Below the pieces are notes generated by a model. That model ran no database searches. It saw nothing but the letters and a program-made list of their open reading frames with translations, and had not been told where the DNA came from. Shown one piece after another: positions 26,823 through 35,412 of a stretch of 64,000 bases of DNA. Made by a program: the position numbers and the translations under genes. Positions within the stretch are counted from its first letter, which is position 1. The number at the start of each line of letters is the position of its first letter. Source of the DNA: Streptomyces sp. Ru72. Its GTDB lineage: Bacteria > Actinomycetota > Actinomycetes > Streptomycetales > Streptomycetaceae. The stretch covers positions 1 through 64,000 of the forward strand of contig NZ_PQSR01000004.1 of assembly GCF_002920635.1 (NCBI RefSeq), given 5' to 3'.

Positions 26823-28243
26823 TCAGCCTGTATGGGCGGTGGAGCGCTCCGCGTCCGGTATCTCATCGCCGAGGACTCGGCGCCGCTGGTGGACGACGCC
26901 TGCGAGGACCGCGACGGCGGTGACCAGCAGGGTGAGGAAGAGCGAACGGCTGGTTGAGGCATGCATCGCCATGCCGCCGATGATGGTCAGCAGTGCCGCC
27001 AGCACGAGCAGGTTCAGGTGGGGGAAGCCCCGCATGCGCAGGGTGAGCAGGTGCGGCGCCTCCCGCTCTATGCGAACGCGGGCACGCAGGTGGGTCACGG
27101 TGATGGCCACGTAGATGACGACCGCGATGGATCCGGAGGAGTCCAGGAGGAACTCGAAGACGCTGGTGGTCGGCAGGAAGTAGTTGGCCACGACGGTGGC
27201 CAGTCCGACGCTGGAGGCCAGCAGGACGCCGGCGGCGGGGCAGCCGTTGGAGAGGGTGCGGCCGAACACCTTGGGCGCCTCGCCGCGCCGGGCGAGGCTG
27301 TAGATCATGCGCGAGGAGGAGTACAGGCCGGAGTTGAGGCAGGACAGCACGGCGGTCAGGACGATGAAGTTCATGACAGGCGCGGCGTAGGGGATGTCCA
27401 GGTGTTCCAGCACGGCCACGAACGGGCTCTTGGTGACGGCTGTCGAGTTCCAGGGCAGGAGGGTGACCACGATGGCGATGGCGCCGATGTAGAAGAGCAG
27501 GATGCGCCACACGACGCGCGCATGCCGGCGCGGACGGCCTCGGCGGGGTGCTGGGCCTCGCCGGCGGCGATGGTGATGGCCTCGGTGCCGAAGTAGGAGA
27601 AGAACACCACCAGGGACGCTTGGAGCACCGGCAGCCAGCCGTTGGGGGCGAATCCGCCGTGGCCGGTCAGGTTGCCCAGGCCCGGCGAATCACTGGAAGG
27701 CGCGGCGCCGAGGATGGCGGCGAGTCCGATGAGCAGGAAGGCCACGATGGCAGCCACCTTGATCATGGCGAACCAGAACTCGAAGCGCCCGAACGACTCC
27801 ACGCGGGAGAAGTTGACGGCCATGAGGGCCGCCATGATGACCAGTGCGGCGAGCCAGGTCGGAACCCCGGGGAGCAGTTGGTTGGCGATGGCCGCCCCGG
27901 CGATCGCTTCGAAGCCGATGACAACGCACCAGTGGTAGGCGTAGAGCCAGCCCACCGACAGGCCGGCCCACCGGCCGAGTTCGCGGCCCGCGTAGCTGGA
28001 GAACGAGCCGGTCTCCGGCTGGGCGACCGACATCTCGGCGAGCATGCGCATCACCAGGACGACCAGCGCGCCGATGAGCGTGTATGCGATCAGCACCGCG
28101 GGGCCGGCCAGATGGATCGCCTTGCCGCTGCCGACGAAGAGGCCCGCGCCGATGACGCCGCCGATGGCGATCATCGTCAGTTGCCGGTTGGCCAGGGCGC
28201 CGCGCAGATGCACGGAGCCACTGCCACCAGGGGGTGTGCTCAT
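26823..28243 (-). pseudogene. APC family amino-acid permease with one frameshift
   Basis: The N-terminal half begins MSTPPGGSGSVHLRGALANR at 28243 and shows the APC/AAT pattern (IAIGGVIGAGLFVGSG, FSSYAGRELGRWAGLSVGW, FFSYFGTEAITIAAGE). Near 27512 a missing G in GCGTCG(G)TGTGG moves the frame, after which VWRILLFYIGAIAIVVTLLPWN to the end completes a normal permease of about 470 residues and 12 helices. It resembles GABA, proline or lysine permeases. Palindromes of the RpiR type at 28296 and 28439 lie upstream. Confidence 0.82.
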
Positions 28244-28295
28244 GAGGGGCCTCCTGGGCCGAATGCGGATGCGGAGTGCGCGCAGACCAGCCACT

Positions 28296-28313
28296 ACGCA
28301 ATGAAACTTGCAT
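28296..28313. promoter_or_regulatory. RpiR-type palindrome 1 (permease side)
   Basis: ACGCAATGAAACTTGCAT matches the perfect palindrome GTGCAAATCAATTTGCAC found at 32000 in its GCAA...TTGC halves. It is about 53 bases upstream of the permease start. Confidence 0.55.
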
Positions 28314-28438
28314 GACTTAGTACGCAGGCAAATCTGTTTCGCGTCAAGGGCCTGGATCGAGGTTCGAGTACGCCGTCGCTCGCGATTCCGGACCCTGACG
28401 GCACCCCTCAGGGCACCCCTTACCAGGAAGAATGAAGA

Positions 28439-28456
28439 GTGCAAGCACACTTGCAT
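28439..28456. promoter_or_regulatory. RpiR-type palindrome 2
   Basis: GTGCAAGCACACTTGCAT keeps GTGCAA and TTGCA(T/C) at the same spacing as the sites at 28647 and 32000. It lies in the 500-base divergent region 28244-28747 between the permease and the C45 gene, which holds no gene of its own. Confidence 0.55.
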
Positions 28457-28646
28457 TCCATGTCGACGACGCAATGAACGTGCGCCACTCAGGAGCGAGG
28501 GCCGCGCACGCAAGCCCCGATGATGGCCCCCGGAGGCAAGAAAGATCCCCGGCACCTCTTCGGGGTGGCAAGGTGCCGGGGTCTTGGGTCCACCCGGGCA
28601 ACGGCGCGTGAACCGAGCGGGGCCTGCAGGGGCGACCACCCCTTGT

Positions 28647-28664
28647 GTGCAAATTAAACTGCAC
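28647..28664. promoter_or_regulatory. RpiR-type palindrome 3 (C45 hydrolase side)
   Basis: GTGCAAATTAAACTGCAC differs at few positions from the perfect palindrome at 32000. It is about 85-100 bases before the C45 gene. A separate short palindrome, GTTGATTTTTAATCAAC, follows at 28683-28699. Confidence 0.6.
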
Positions 28665-28747
28665 TGCAAGATGTGGCGGCAAGTTGATTTTTAATCAACG
28701 GGGCTTGCGCGTCCTACCCGGACCGCGTGCTTGACGAAAGGTGCAGC

Positions 28748-29693
28748 ATGGGCGCTCACGTGCGCGAGCAGGAGTTCGCGGGACTGCGGTGGCTGGTGGT
28801 CGGCGGGGGGCGGGAAGAGGTCTTTGCGGCGCCCGCAGTCTTTGATGCTGACCAACCTCCGAGGCGATCTGGGCACCGATGACGGCTCGGGCTGCACCGA
28901 TCTGGGGTGGCGCCGCTCGCGCTCGTACGTCGCACACAACGAGGACGGGGCCCCGGCGCTGGAGGGCCGGCTGATGCTGCTGACGCTGCTCATCGACGGC
29001 GACGCCCCCGTGACCACCCAGTGGTACCCGGGCTTCCTTCCCTCCAACACCTACACCGCCACCGGACACGGGCTGGTGTGGGGCATCAACCACATCCAGG
29101 CCACACGCCCCGCTCTCGCGGCCGGCCGTCACTTTGTCGCCCGAGCACTACAGCAGGCCCCCGACCTGGAGGCCGCCGTACACCTCCTCCGCACCGTCCC
29201 CTCCGCCGGCGGCTTCGCCTACACCATCGGAGAGCGTGAGAGCGGCCGGGTGGTCGAGGCCGTCGCCGGACGGTCGGCGGTGGTCGAGGTCCAGCCCACC
29301 CATCCGCTCCAGTGGCACACCAACCACCTGCGCCACCACCCCCTCCCTCCGGACGTACCGAGCACGCAGCCGTCCTCAGGTGTCGGCAGCCTCGGGCAGC
29401 GGGCCGCCGGCAGTCTGGGAGGGTATGAGGAGAGCCAGGCCCGCGGCAAAGTCCTCGACGGACTCGACGTGCCGGACCGGGAGCCGTCCGTCGACTGGTT
29501 CCTGGACACGCTGACGTCGGCCCCTCTGCCCCACGGTGTCTACCGCACGGCCGCCGGCTCCGACCCGCTGATGACCCTGTGCACCACTGTCACCGACCTC
29601 GACGCGGACAGCATCACCCTGCGCATTCCCGGTCACCCATCCGCCACCTTGCCGTTGTCCGCCTACGTACGCGGCAACACCGACGCACGGTGA
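28748..29693 (+). pseudogene. C45-type autoproteolytic acyltransferase/hydrolase, N-terminally damaged
   Basis: From about 28845 the sequence reads MLTNLRGDLGTDDGSGCTDLG, where the cysteine after SG is the self-exposed nucleophile of the C45 family (isopenicillin-N acyltransferase-like), followed by YVAHNEDG and a complete C-terminal body. Family members have roughly 100 residues before the cysteine; here a short N-terminal piece (MGAHVREQEFAGLRW at 28748) is in another frame and the section between is missing. It is probably inactive unless translation from 28845 gives a functional core. Confidence 0.7.
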
Positions 29694-29732
29694 CCCTCAC
29701 GACTGTCCCGTCACCGGGAGACAATCGTTGGC

Positions 29733-30626
29733 ATGGCCTCTCAACCGCAGTCTTCGCCGCAGACCTACGACGAACTCCTTTCCGTCCTGCATCAGCGCGG
29801 GGACACCCTGACCCGTGCACAGCGCCTCCTGGCCGACCGGGTGATGGCCGACCCCGAGGGCGTGGCCTTCATGACGGTCTCGGAGCTCGCTGCCACTGTC
29901 GGCGTGAACGAGGCCACCGTCGTCCGGTTCGCCACAAGCCTGGGCCTGGACGGCTACCCGGGCCTGACCCGGCTGTGCCGTGAACGGCTGCGCGAGCAGG
30001 CCCAGCTGCTGCGCCGCTACAACCAGCTCCAGCAGTTCACCGCCGAGGGGGGCGACCCGCTGCAGCGGGCCGTCGCCCTCGACCAGGCCAACATCGCCCG
30101 CACCTTCGCGCGCATCAATCCCGAAGACTGGCAGGCCGCCGTCAAGGCCCTTGCCGACAGCCCTCGCGTCCACGTGATGGGGCTGCGTAAGTGCTACGCC
30201 CCTGGCTACCTGCTGGGCTACCTCCTGCGCATGCTCCGCGAAGAGGTGCACACCGTCACGGGCGCCGCCGGCAGCCTCACCGACGAACTGCGCCGCGTCC
30301 GGGAGGGGGACTGCTTCGTGGCGATCTCCATCCACCGCTACAGCGCCGAGACCGTCAAGGCCGCCGCCTGGGCCCACTCCCGCGGCGCCTGGTGCCTGGC
30401 GCTGACCGACAACCCGTCATCGCCTCTGGCCACCACCGCCGATCAGGCGTTCTACATCGACGCCACCGGGCCGTTCGTGCTGAGGTCCCTGAGCGCCTTC
30501 ACTTCCCTCGTCCAGGCGCTGGCCACAGGTGTGGCCCAGGCCCGCGGACACGAGGCCCGTTCCACCCTGCTGCGGGAAGAGGAGCTGCTCGAGACGTTCT
30601 CCGTCTACGAATCCCGGGAGAAGTGA
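29733..30626 (+). CDS. MurR/RpiR family transcriptional regulator
   Basis: A 297-residue regulator with an RpiR helix-turn-helix at about 20-85 (FMTVSELAATVGVNEATVVRFATSLGLDGYPGL) and a SIS sugar-isomerase-like domain at 125-270 (VHVMGLRKCYAPGYLLGYLL, DCFVAISIHRYSAETVKAA). The usual SIS ligand is a phosphosugar, but relatives linked to amino-acid genes exist. Four 18-bp palindromes of one type flank the permease, C45 and aminotransferase genes around it, so it is probably the local regulator. Convergent with the aminotransferase. Confidence 0.92.
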   Translation: MASQPQSSPQTYDELLSVLHQRGDTLTRAQRLLADRVMADPEGVAFMTVSELAATVGVNEATVVRFATSLGLDGYPGLTRLCRERLREQAQLLRRYNQLQQFTAEGGDPLQRAVALDQANIARTFARINPEDWQAAVKALADSPRVHVMGLRKCYAPGYLLGYLLRMLREEVHTVTGAAGSLTDELRRVREGDCFVAISIHRYSAETVKAAAWAHSRGAWCLALTDNPSSPLATTADQAFYIDATGPFVLRSLSAFTSLVQALATGVAQARGHEARSTLLREEELLETFSVYESREK

Positions 30627-30630
30627 GAAC

Positions 30631-30666
30631 GCGGAAGGGGGACAGCATGTACTGTCCCCCTTCCGC
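30631..30666. terminator. Bidirectional terminator hairpin
   Basis: GCGGAAGGGGGACAG (30631-30645) pairs perfectly with CTGTCCCCCTTCCGC (30652-30666) around a 6-base loop. It lies between the convergent RpiR and aminotransferase genes. Confidence 0.88.
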
Positions 30667-30685
30667 ATCCCGCGGTGCCGGCCGC

Positions 30686-31936
30686 TCAGCCGTGCTGCGT
30701 CAGGCTCCTCAGCGCGCCGCGCAGGTGCTCCAGCGAGGAAGCTATCCACGGCAGCGACACCGGGTCGTCGCTGTCCAGCGCCTTCCAGCGCTCAGAGGCG
30801 GACTCCCCGTACAGCAGGCTGGTCGCCACCCGCACGCGCAGGCCGTCCGGAGTGTCGCCGAACGCCTCACCGGCCAGGACGCCCACGCCGTGGCGCTCCA
30901 GCAGCGCATCGGCCAGCGACACTCCGCCCTCGATGCCCTGAGCGGCCAGGATGGGCCGTAGCGGCTCGAAGTCGGGATACAGGTAGAAGCCGGCCTCCGG
31001 CCTCCGGCACACGGCGCCGGCGGCGATGAACTCGGCGTGCACCGCCTGCGCCACGGCGGCATGCAGGCGCCGCGACTGCGCGATGTGGGTCACCAGCTCC
31101 GGCGGGTCGTGCAGCACATGAACGGCCACCGCCTGCATGGGTGCGGCCAGGCTCGACCAGATCTCACTGGCCACCCCGACCAGATCGTTCATCAGACTCT
31201 GCCCCCAGGCGCCCTGCGGCACCCGGGCCATGCCGATCCGCCAGCCGCCCAGTGCCATCGACTTGCTCAGACCAGTGGTCACCACCGTGCGCTGCGGCAG
31301 GAAATCCGTGGCGCTGGGCGCCTGTCCGTCATGGACCAGGTCAGCGTAGATCTCGTCCGCGATCACCACGAGCCCCCACTTCTCGGCGATCGCGCATACC
31401 TCCCGCACATGGTCCTCCCGCGCCACCGTGCCGGTCGGGTTGTCAGGCACGGTCAGCACGAGAATCCCCGGCCGGGCACCGGTCGCCCGCGCCGCTTCCA
31501 GCGCCTGCTCCAGCAGCCGCGGATCCGGCACGCCGCCGGCCTCGGCCGGTATGGGAACGTCGATCGTCCGCTTCGCCGCCAGCGATGCCTGGGCCGCGTA
31601 GCTCACCCACGACGGGCAAGGCAGCACGACATCTCCGGGCAGCGCCAGCATGAGAGCGAAGAGCAGCGGCTTGCTGCCCGGCGCGAACACCACCTGGTCC
31701 GGCTCCGTGTTCAAACCCCGGCGCGAGAACCAGCCGGCCGCAGCCTCCCGTGCCTCCACCGACCCGACGACAGGGCCGTAACTGTTGCGTCCGACCGCCC
31801 CGGCCAGCACCGCAGCCACCGAATCCGGCACCGGCAGACCTGCCTCGCCGAAACCCAGATGCAGCACCGTCTGGCCTGCGGCCCGACGGGCCGCCAGTGT
31901 CTCGTTGATCGCCAAGGTCGCCGAATGCATCGTCAC
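30686..31936 (-). CDS. PLP-dependent class I/II aminotransferase
   Basis: A 416-residue fold-type I aminotransferase. YGPVVGSVEAREAAA, the cofactor site LTVPDNPTGT and DEIYADLVH, and the Schiff-base lysine in TGLSKSMALGGWRIG are all present. Substrate is unknown; aspartate-type or alanine-type activity is possible. I chose the GTG at 31936 because GAGGAG is ten bases upstream; ATG at 31930 is the alternative. It faces the RpiR gene and has the perfect operator palindrome at 32000-32017 upstream. It is the one intact enzyme gene of the island B pathway besides scoB. Confidence 0.92.
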   Translation of the reverse strand: MTMHSATLAINETLAARRAAGQTVLHLGFGEAGLPVPDSVAAVLAGAVGRNSYGPVVGSVEAREAAAGWFSRRGLNTEPDQVVFAPGSKPLLFALMLALPGDVVLPCPSWVSYAAQASLAAKRTIDVPIPAEAGGVPDPRLLEQALEAARATGARPGILVLTVPDNPTGTVAREDHVREVCAIAEKWGLVVIADEIYADLVHDGQAPSATDFLPQRTVVTTGLSKSMALGGWRIGMARVPQGAWGQSLMNDLVGVASEIWSSLAAPMQAVAVHVLHDPPELVTHIAQSRRLHAAVAQAVHAEFIAAGAVCRRPEAGFYLYPDFEPLRPILAAQGIEGGVSLADALLERHGVGVLAGEAFGDTPDGLRVRVATSLLYGESASERWKALDSDDPVSLPWIASSLEHLRGALRSLTQHG

Positions 31937-31999
31937 GGCGCCCACACTCCTCACTAGCTCGACAGAGTCAGGCAATATCTCCTGCGTTCGGCAGAGTAC

Positions 32000-32017
32000 G
32001 TGCAAATCAATTTGCAC
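32000..32017. promoter_or_regulatory. RpiR-type palindrome 4 (perfect)
   Basis: GTGCAAATCAATTTGCAC is an exact 18-bp palindrome apart from the central CA, 64 bases upstream of the aminotransferase start. It serves as the reference for the three weaker sites at 28296, 28439 and 28647. Confidence 0.7.
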
Positions 32018-32179
32018 ACAAGGGAGGGGGACACCCCATCGAGTGCCGGTCCGCCCTGCAGGCCACCCACCACGTAGTTCAGGCACGCGAGTCAGCTCAC
32101 GACATCCATCCCGCGCTGACCTCACGGCACGCCAGCGGGCCGTCACGACATCACGAGCGCGGTGGACCGCCGATCTCCC

Positions 32180-32270
32180 CTACTCCGGCGTGGCCCGCAC
32201 GGGCGTGATCCCCACACCGCCGGCGATCAGCAGAGCGCCTGGGCGAGGAGTGAGCCAGAGAGCAGCGTGC
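32180..32270 (-). pseudogene. Flavodoxin/ferredoxin-reductase-like fragment
   Basis: The reverse strand reads LTPRPGALLIAGGVGITPVRA before a stop, which matches the NAD-binding start (LLIAGGVGITP) of FNR-like oxidoreductases. About 25 residues remain and nothing else of the enzyme is nearby. A relic in the otherwise empty stretch 32018-32341. Confidence 0.5.
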
Positions 32271-32341
32271 CGGACGGATGGCGGACAGTACGCTGAATCC
32301 AGCGGGATCGGGCCCGCAGCACAGCGTCCAGGAGGTGCTTC

Positions 32342-32908
32342 ATGACGGCCGAGATGGTGGCCCCGGCATGGATGCATGAGCAGATCACGGCGGAGGAGTA
32401 CGACTCCTGGTCCGAGGAGCAGTGCGCCGGTATCGAGATCGTGGACGGGATGGTCGTCGTGAGTCCGAGCGCGTCCAAGCGGCACAACCGGCTCGCTCGG
32501 ATTCTGGCGAACGCCCTGGATGCCGCCGCGGGCCCGGAGTGGAACGCCGACACGGACTTCGACGTCCGGCTTCAGGACGTCCCGCTCACCAATCGCCGCC
32601 CGGACGTCATCGTGTATCGCGCAGACACGATCGACATCACCCCCACCCGCCCTGAGCACGTGCTGCTGGTCGCGGAGGTGGTGTCACCAGGGTCGGAGAC
32701 CACCGACCGGATCGTGAAGGTCGACCAGTACGCCAAGGCAGGCATCGGCTTCTACTGGCGGATGGAGCAGGCCGCGACAGGCGTTCCTCTCGTGTACACC
32801 TACGTTCTCGACCCCGCCACGAAGACCTACCGGGACGGAGACGTGTTCACCGGCATCCTCAAGGTAGCGGCTCCCTTCCCGGTGGAGATCGACCTCGGCA
32901 AGCTCTGA
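32342..32908 (+). CDS. Uma2 family (DUF820) PD-(D/E)XK nuclease-like protein
   Basis: A 188-residue protein of the Uma2/DUF820 family, abundant in Streptomyces and cyanobacteria. The fold residues are visible in GIEIVDGMVVVSPSASKRHN, the RRPDVIVYRAD strand and LLVAEVVSPGSETTDRIVKVDQYAKAGI (D, ExV, K of a restriction-endonuclease-like core). Biochemical role is not established. ATG at 32342 follows AGGAGGTGCTTC. It lies near the right end of island B. Confidence 0.85.
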   Translation: MTAEMVAPAWMHEQITAEEYDSWSEEQCAGIEIVDGMVVVSPSASKRHNRLARILANALDAAAGPEWNADTDFDVRLQDVPLTNRRPDVIVYRADTIDITPTRPEHVLLVAEVVSPGSETTDRIVKVDQYAKAGIGFYWRMEQAATGVPLVYTYVLDPATKTYRDGDVFTGILKVAAPFPVEIDLGKL

Positions 32909-32940
32909 CCATGCACTGCTTGGCAGTCCGCGACGCGTGA

Positions 32941-33071
32941 GCAATGCGTGAGCGCACTGCCCGATACACGGCGGCATGAGCCGGATCAAGTGGCTCGCCA
33001 CACGGTTCTGACCAGGGGAAACAGCACCGAGCGGCAGCGCCAGGCAGCCCCCCGGCAGGGATTCGATCCCA
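32941..33071. repeat. 131-bp att-flank repeat, copy 2
   Basis: Homologous over its length to 24098-24228. It begins GCAATGCGTGAGCGC and another GCGTGAGC lies just before it (32934), giving two spaced GCGTGAGC motifs of the kind bound by integrase arms. Confidence 0.65.
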
Positions 33072-33113
33072 CTCCTGAAGCGGGTGTCGCAGGTTCGAAT
33101 CCTGCCGGGGGCA
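33072..33113 (+). repeat. Attachment-site copy 3 (tRNA-Arg 3' end)
   Basis: CTCCTGAAGCGGGTGTCG to GCCGGGGGCA matches the tRNA-Arg 3' end with one change (A to G in the anticodon loop). The next 50 bases (GCGTTACCGCTC, TTTCTCCCCCAGGGAGG) also match the sequence to the right of att copy 2. Confidence 0.82.
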
Positions 33114-33304
33114 GGACGCGTTACCGCTCCGAACTGGGTTTCTCCCCCAGGGAGGGGTTCTAACCGGCCGACGTCGTGGGTGAGACCTGCCCTGGTCGCG
33201 CTGCGCGGCCGAGGCGGGGTGCCGGGCGGCCATGCCCGGCGGCCCTTTGCACCACGGCCCGTCCAGTTTTCGTTATCGGCCTCGCCCCCGCCCGTCTCCA
33301 TGGC

Positions 33305-34777
33305 ATGCATGCGACACGACAGATCAGCCGCCGCACCATGCTCAAGGCCACGGGCGCCGCAGCCGGAGCCGTCGGCCTCGCCACCGTCGCCACCCCCTCG
33401 GTGGCCGCTGGCGGGGCCTTCGCGCACCCCGGCCTCCTCCACACCGGCGCCGACCTCGCCCGTATGGCCGCCAAGGTGAAGGCCGGCGCCTCGCCCTACA
33501 CCGCCGGGTACGCGAAGCTGACCGCCAACCGGCATTCGCAGAGCGGCTGGACGCCCAATCCGCAGACCATCGTGTACCGGGGCGTGGAACTGCGCCCCCG
33601 CAGCACGTGGCCGCAGAACTACGGGATCCTCTACAACGACATCCACGCCGCGTACCAGAACGCCCTGCGCTACCACGTCAGTGGTGACAGCGCCCACGCC
33701 GACACCGCCGTCGCGATCCTCAACGCCTGGTCGGCGAAGCTGACGAAGGTCGACGGCAGCGCCGACCGGTTCCTGGCCGCCGGGATATACGGGTACCAGG
33801 CCGCCAACGCAGCCGAACTCGTCCGCGACCACCCGGACTTCGAGCTCGGCCGGTTCCAGAAGATGCTGCTCGACGTCTTCTACTCGGTGAGTGAGGACTT
33901 TCTCGTCCGCCACAACGGCACTCCCACCCCCCACTACTGGCCCAACTGGGACCTGTGCAACATGGCCTGCGCGCTGGCCACGGGCATCTTCTGCGACGAC
34001 CGGGCCAAGGTCGAGCGGGCCGTCGAGTACTTCAAGAGCGGCGACGGCATGGGCTCGATCAAGCACGCCATTCCGGTCGTGCACGACGACGGGCTCGCCC
34101 AGTGGATGGAGGCCGGGCGCGACCAGGGGCACTCGCTGATGGGCGTCGGCCTGATGGGCACCATCTGCGAGATGGCCTGGAACCAGGGCATCGACCTGTA
34201 CGGCTACGACGACAACCGCTTCCTCAAGGGCGCCCAGTACGTGGCCAAGTGGAGCCTGGGCGGGAATGTGCCGTACACGCCCTACGCCAGCCTGGACCGT
34301 CGGCCGGGGATCCAGCACCCCACCAACGTCGCCCCCGCCGACCCCGCGCAGATGCGGCCGGTCTGGGCCATGGTCGCCAACCACTACACCAAGCGACGCG
34401 GGCTGTCCGCCACCTACCTCACGCAGATCGCCGCCAAGGCCGCGCCCGAGGGCGGCGGCGGGGACTACGGGCCCAACAGCGGCGGGTTCGACCAGCTCGG
34501 CTTCGGGACGCTGGCGTTCACGCGGGACAAGGCGACGGACACCAAGGCCACACCGACGTCCGCCACTTCACCCTCGGTCACCGCCTCCGACTCGCGGCCC
34601 CAGACGGCGGCCACCGCATCGGCCTCCGCTTCCGCCTCCACCACCGCGGGGGGCGGCCTCGCCGCGACCGGCTCCGGCGAGATCGTCGGGTGGACGGCCG
34701 CCGCGGGCGTCACCGCCATCGCCGGCGGCCTGCTCTTCCTGCGCCGCCGCGACCGGGGTCGCCACGGGGCGTCGTAG
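33305..34777 (+). CDS. Tat-exported, sortase-anchored alginate-lyase-family protein
   Basis: A 490-residue surface protein. It starts with a twin-arginine signal (SRRTMLKATGAAAGAVG) and continues with an alginate lyase (PL5-like alpha-toroid) domain at about 50-400, where NYGILYNDIHAAYQNALRY and NGTPTPHYWPNWDLCNMA resemble the catalytic and groove helices. A Ser/Thr/Ala linker leads to LAATGSG, a membrane helix and RRRDRGRHG, the LAXTG sorting signal of Streptomyces class E sortases. Substrate may be a uronic-acid polymer. Start at 33305 is chosen because it precedes the signal; the frame is open upstream. Confidence 0.85.
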   Translation: MHATRQISRRTMLKATGAAAGAVGLATVATPSVAAGGAFAHPGLLHTGADLARMAAKVKAGASPYTAGYAKLTANRHSQSGWTPNPQTIVYRGVELRPRSTWPQNYGILYNDIHAAYQNALRYHVSGDSAHADTAVAILNAWSAKLTKVDGSADRFLAAGIYGYQAANAAELVRDHPDFELGRFQKMLLDVFYSVSEDFLVRHNGTPTPHYWPNWDLCNMACALATGIFCDDRAKVERAVEYFKSGDGMGSIKHAIPVVHDDGLAQWMEAGRDQGHSLMGVGLMGTICEMAWNQGIDLYGYDDNRFLKGAQYVAKWSLGGNVPYTPYASLDRRPGIQHPTNVAPADPAQMRPVWAMVANHYTKRRGLSATYLTQIAAKAAPEGGGGDYGPNSGGFDQLGFGTLAFTRDKATDTKATPTSATSPSVTASDSRPQTAATASASASASTTAGGGLAATGSGEIVGWTAAAGVTAIAGGLLFLRRRDRGRHGAS

Positions 34778-34870
34778 GACGATGCACCACATTCCCGGGG
34801 TCCTCTACATCCGGCCCTGGCCCCTGGACCCCGGCCTGCGGCCCTACACTCCCGGCACCCGCGAGACCGC

Positions 34871-35032
34871 ATGGATCAACACCCCGGCCCGACGGTGTAC
34901 GTGCCGGGTGCGGTGCCCTGCGGCAGTGGGCTGTCGCCGGGACAGCGGGTGGACCTCCAGTGGGAAGCCCCCGGCTTCAAGCAAGACGGGTGCGGCTACC
35001 GGGCAGTGAGCCTCGTGCCTCGGTCGGCCTGA
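34871..35032 (+). CDS. Short protein, possible cold-shock-domain remnant
   Basis: A 53-codon frame reading MDQHPGPTVYVPGAVPCGSG and ending GQRVDLQWEAPGFKQDGCGYRA. The last part resembles the end of small actinomycete cold-shock-like proteins (…VDFEWEAP…DGYRYRA), but the nucleic-acid-binding strands are missing. Probably a relic; translation is uncertain. Confidence 0.35.
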   Translation: MDQHPGPTVYVPGAVPCGSGLSPGQRVDLQWEAPGFKQDGCGYRAVSLVPRSA

Positions 35033-35068
35033 CGTCCGGGCCCGACGTCGACGACGCTAGAGGTTCTG

Positions 35069-35260
35069 TCAGTCGCTCTCCCGGTAGTTCATGAACCAGT
35101 GGGTGTCGAAATAGCGGGCCATCGTGAACCGGTGGTGCGGGTCGATGAGAACGCGGCAGACGAACTCCGCGGCCTGGCAGTCGAAGGGGACGTCCTTGTT
35201 GTCGAAGGTCCGGACCACGACGGGCCGGCGGTCGGGGTCGTCGCCGTCGGCGCCTCGAGC
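35069..35260 (-). pseudogene. C-terminal gene fragment, unidentified (SMI1/KNR4-like at best)
   Basis: The reverse strand reads PVVVRTFDNKDVPFDCQAAEF and then IDPHHRFTMARYFDTHWFMNY before a stop. The composition is clearly protein-coding, yet the frame breaks near 35260 and no start exists. The bases 35261-35410 on the other strand hold another short coded-looking relic (AAQAGFRLLDVPDQG). Both mark decay between the lyase and the DUF4232 gene. Confidence 0.45.
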
Positions 35261-35412
35261 TGGTCGCGAGGCCGGTTATCCCGGAGCTGAAGGCCGAGAT
35301 ACGCCGCCGGCGTCGCCGTGGCCGCCCAGGCGGGCTTCAGACTGCTCGACGTGCCTGATCAGGGGTGAGGAGAGGGGGAGACCTACGCCCCGCAGACGTG
35401 GGTTCCACGGCC

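Larger units (their letters stand above)
24229..33113. mobile_element. Genomic island B (second eroded element stacked at tRNA-Arg)
   Basis: Bounded by att copies at 24229-24271 and 33072-33113, with an integrase stump reading toward the left att site, as in functional tRNA-targeted elements. Cargo is a metabolic set (CoA transferase, amino-acid permease, C45 hydrolase, RpiR regulator, aminotransferase) plus a Uma2 protein. Several genes are disrupted and an IS3 remnant sits next to the integrase. The right boundary keeps about 50 bases of left-arm sequence, hinting at a third lost element. Confidence 0.6.

Noticed and set aside
26823..28243. Programmed frameshift in the permease gene
   Set aside because: There is no slippery heptamer or downstream pseudoknot at about 27512, and neighbours show similar single-base damage, so decay or error is simpler.
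24229..33113. Two further tRNA-Arg genes at 24229 and 33072
   Set aside because: Only the 3' half from the anticodon loop is present; the D-arm and 5' acceptor strand are missing, so they are att copies and not tRNA genes.
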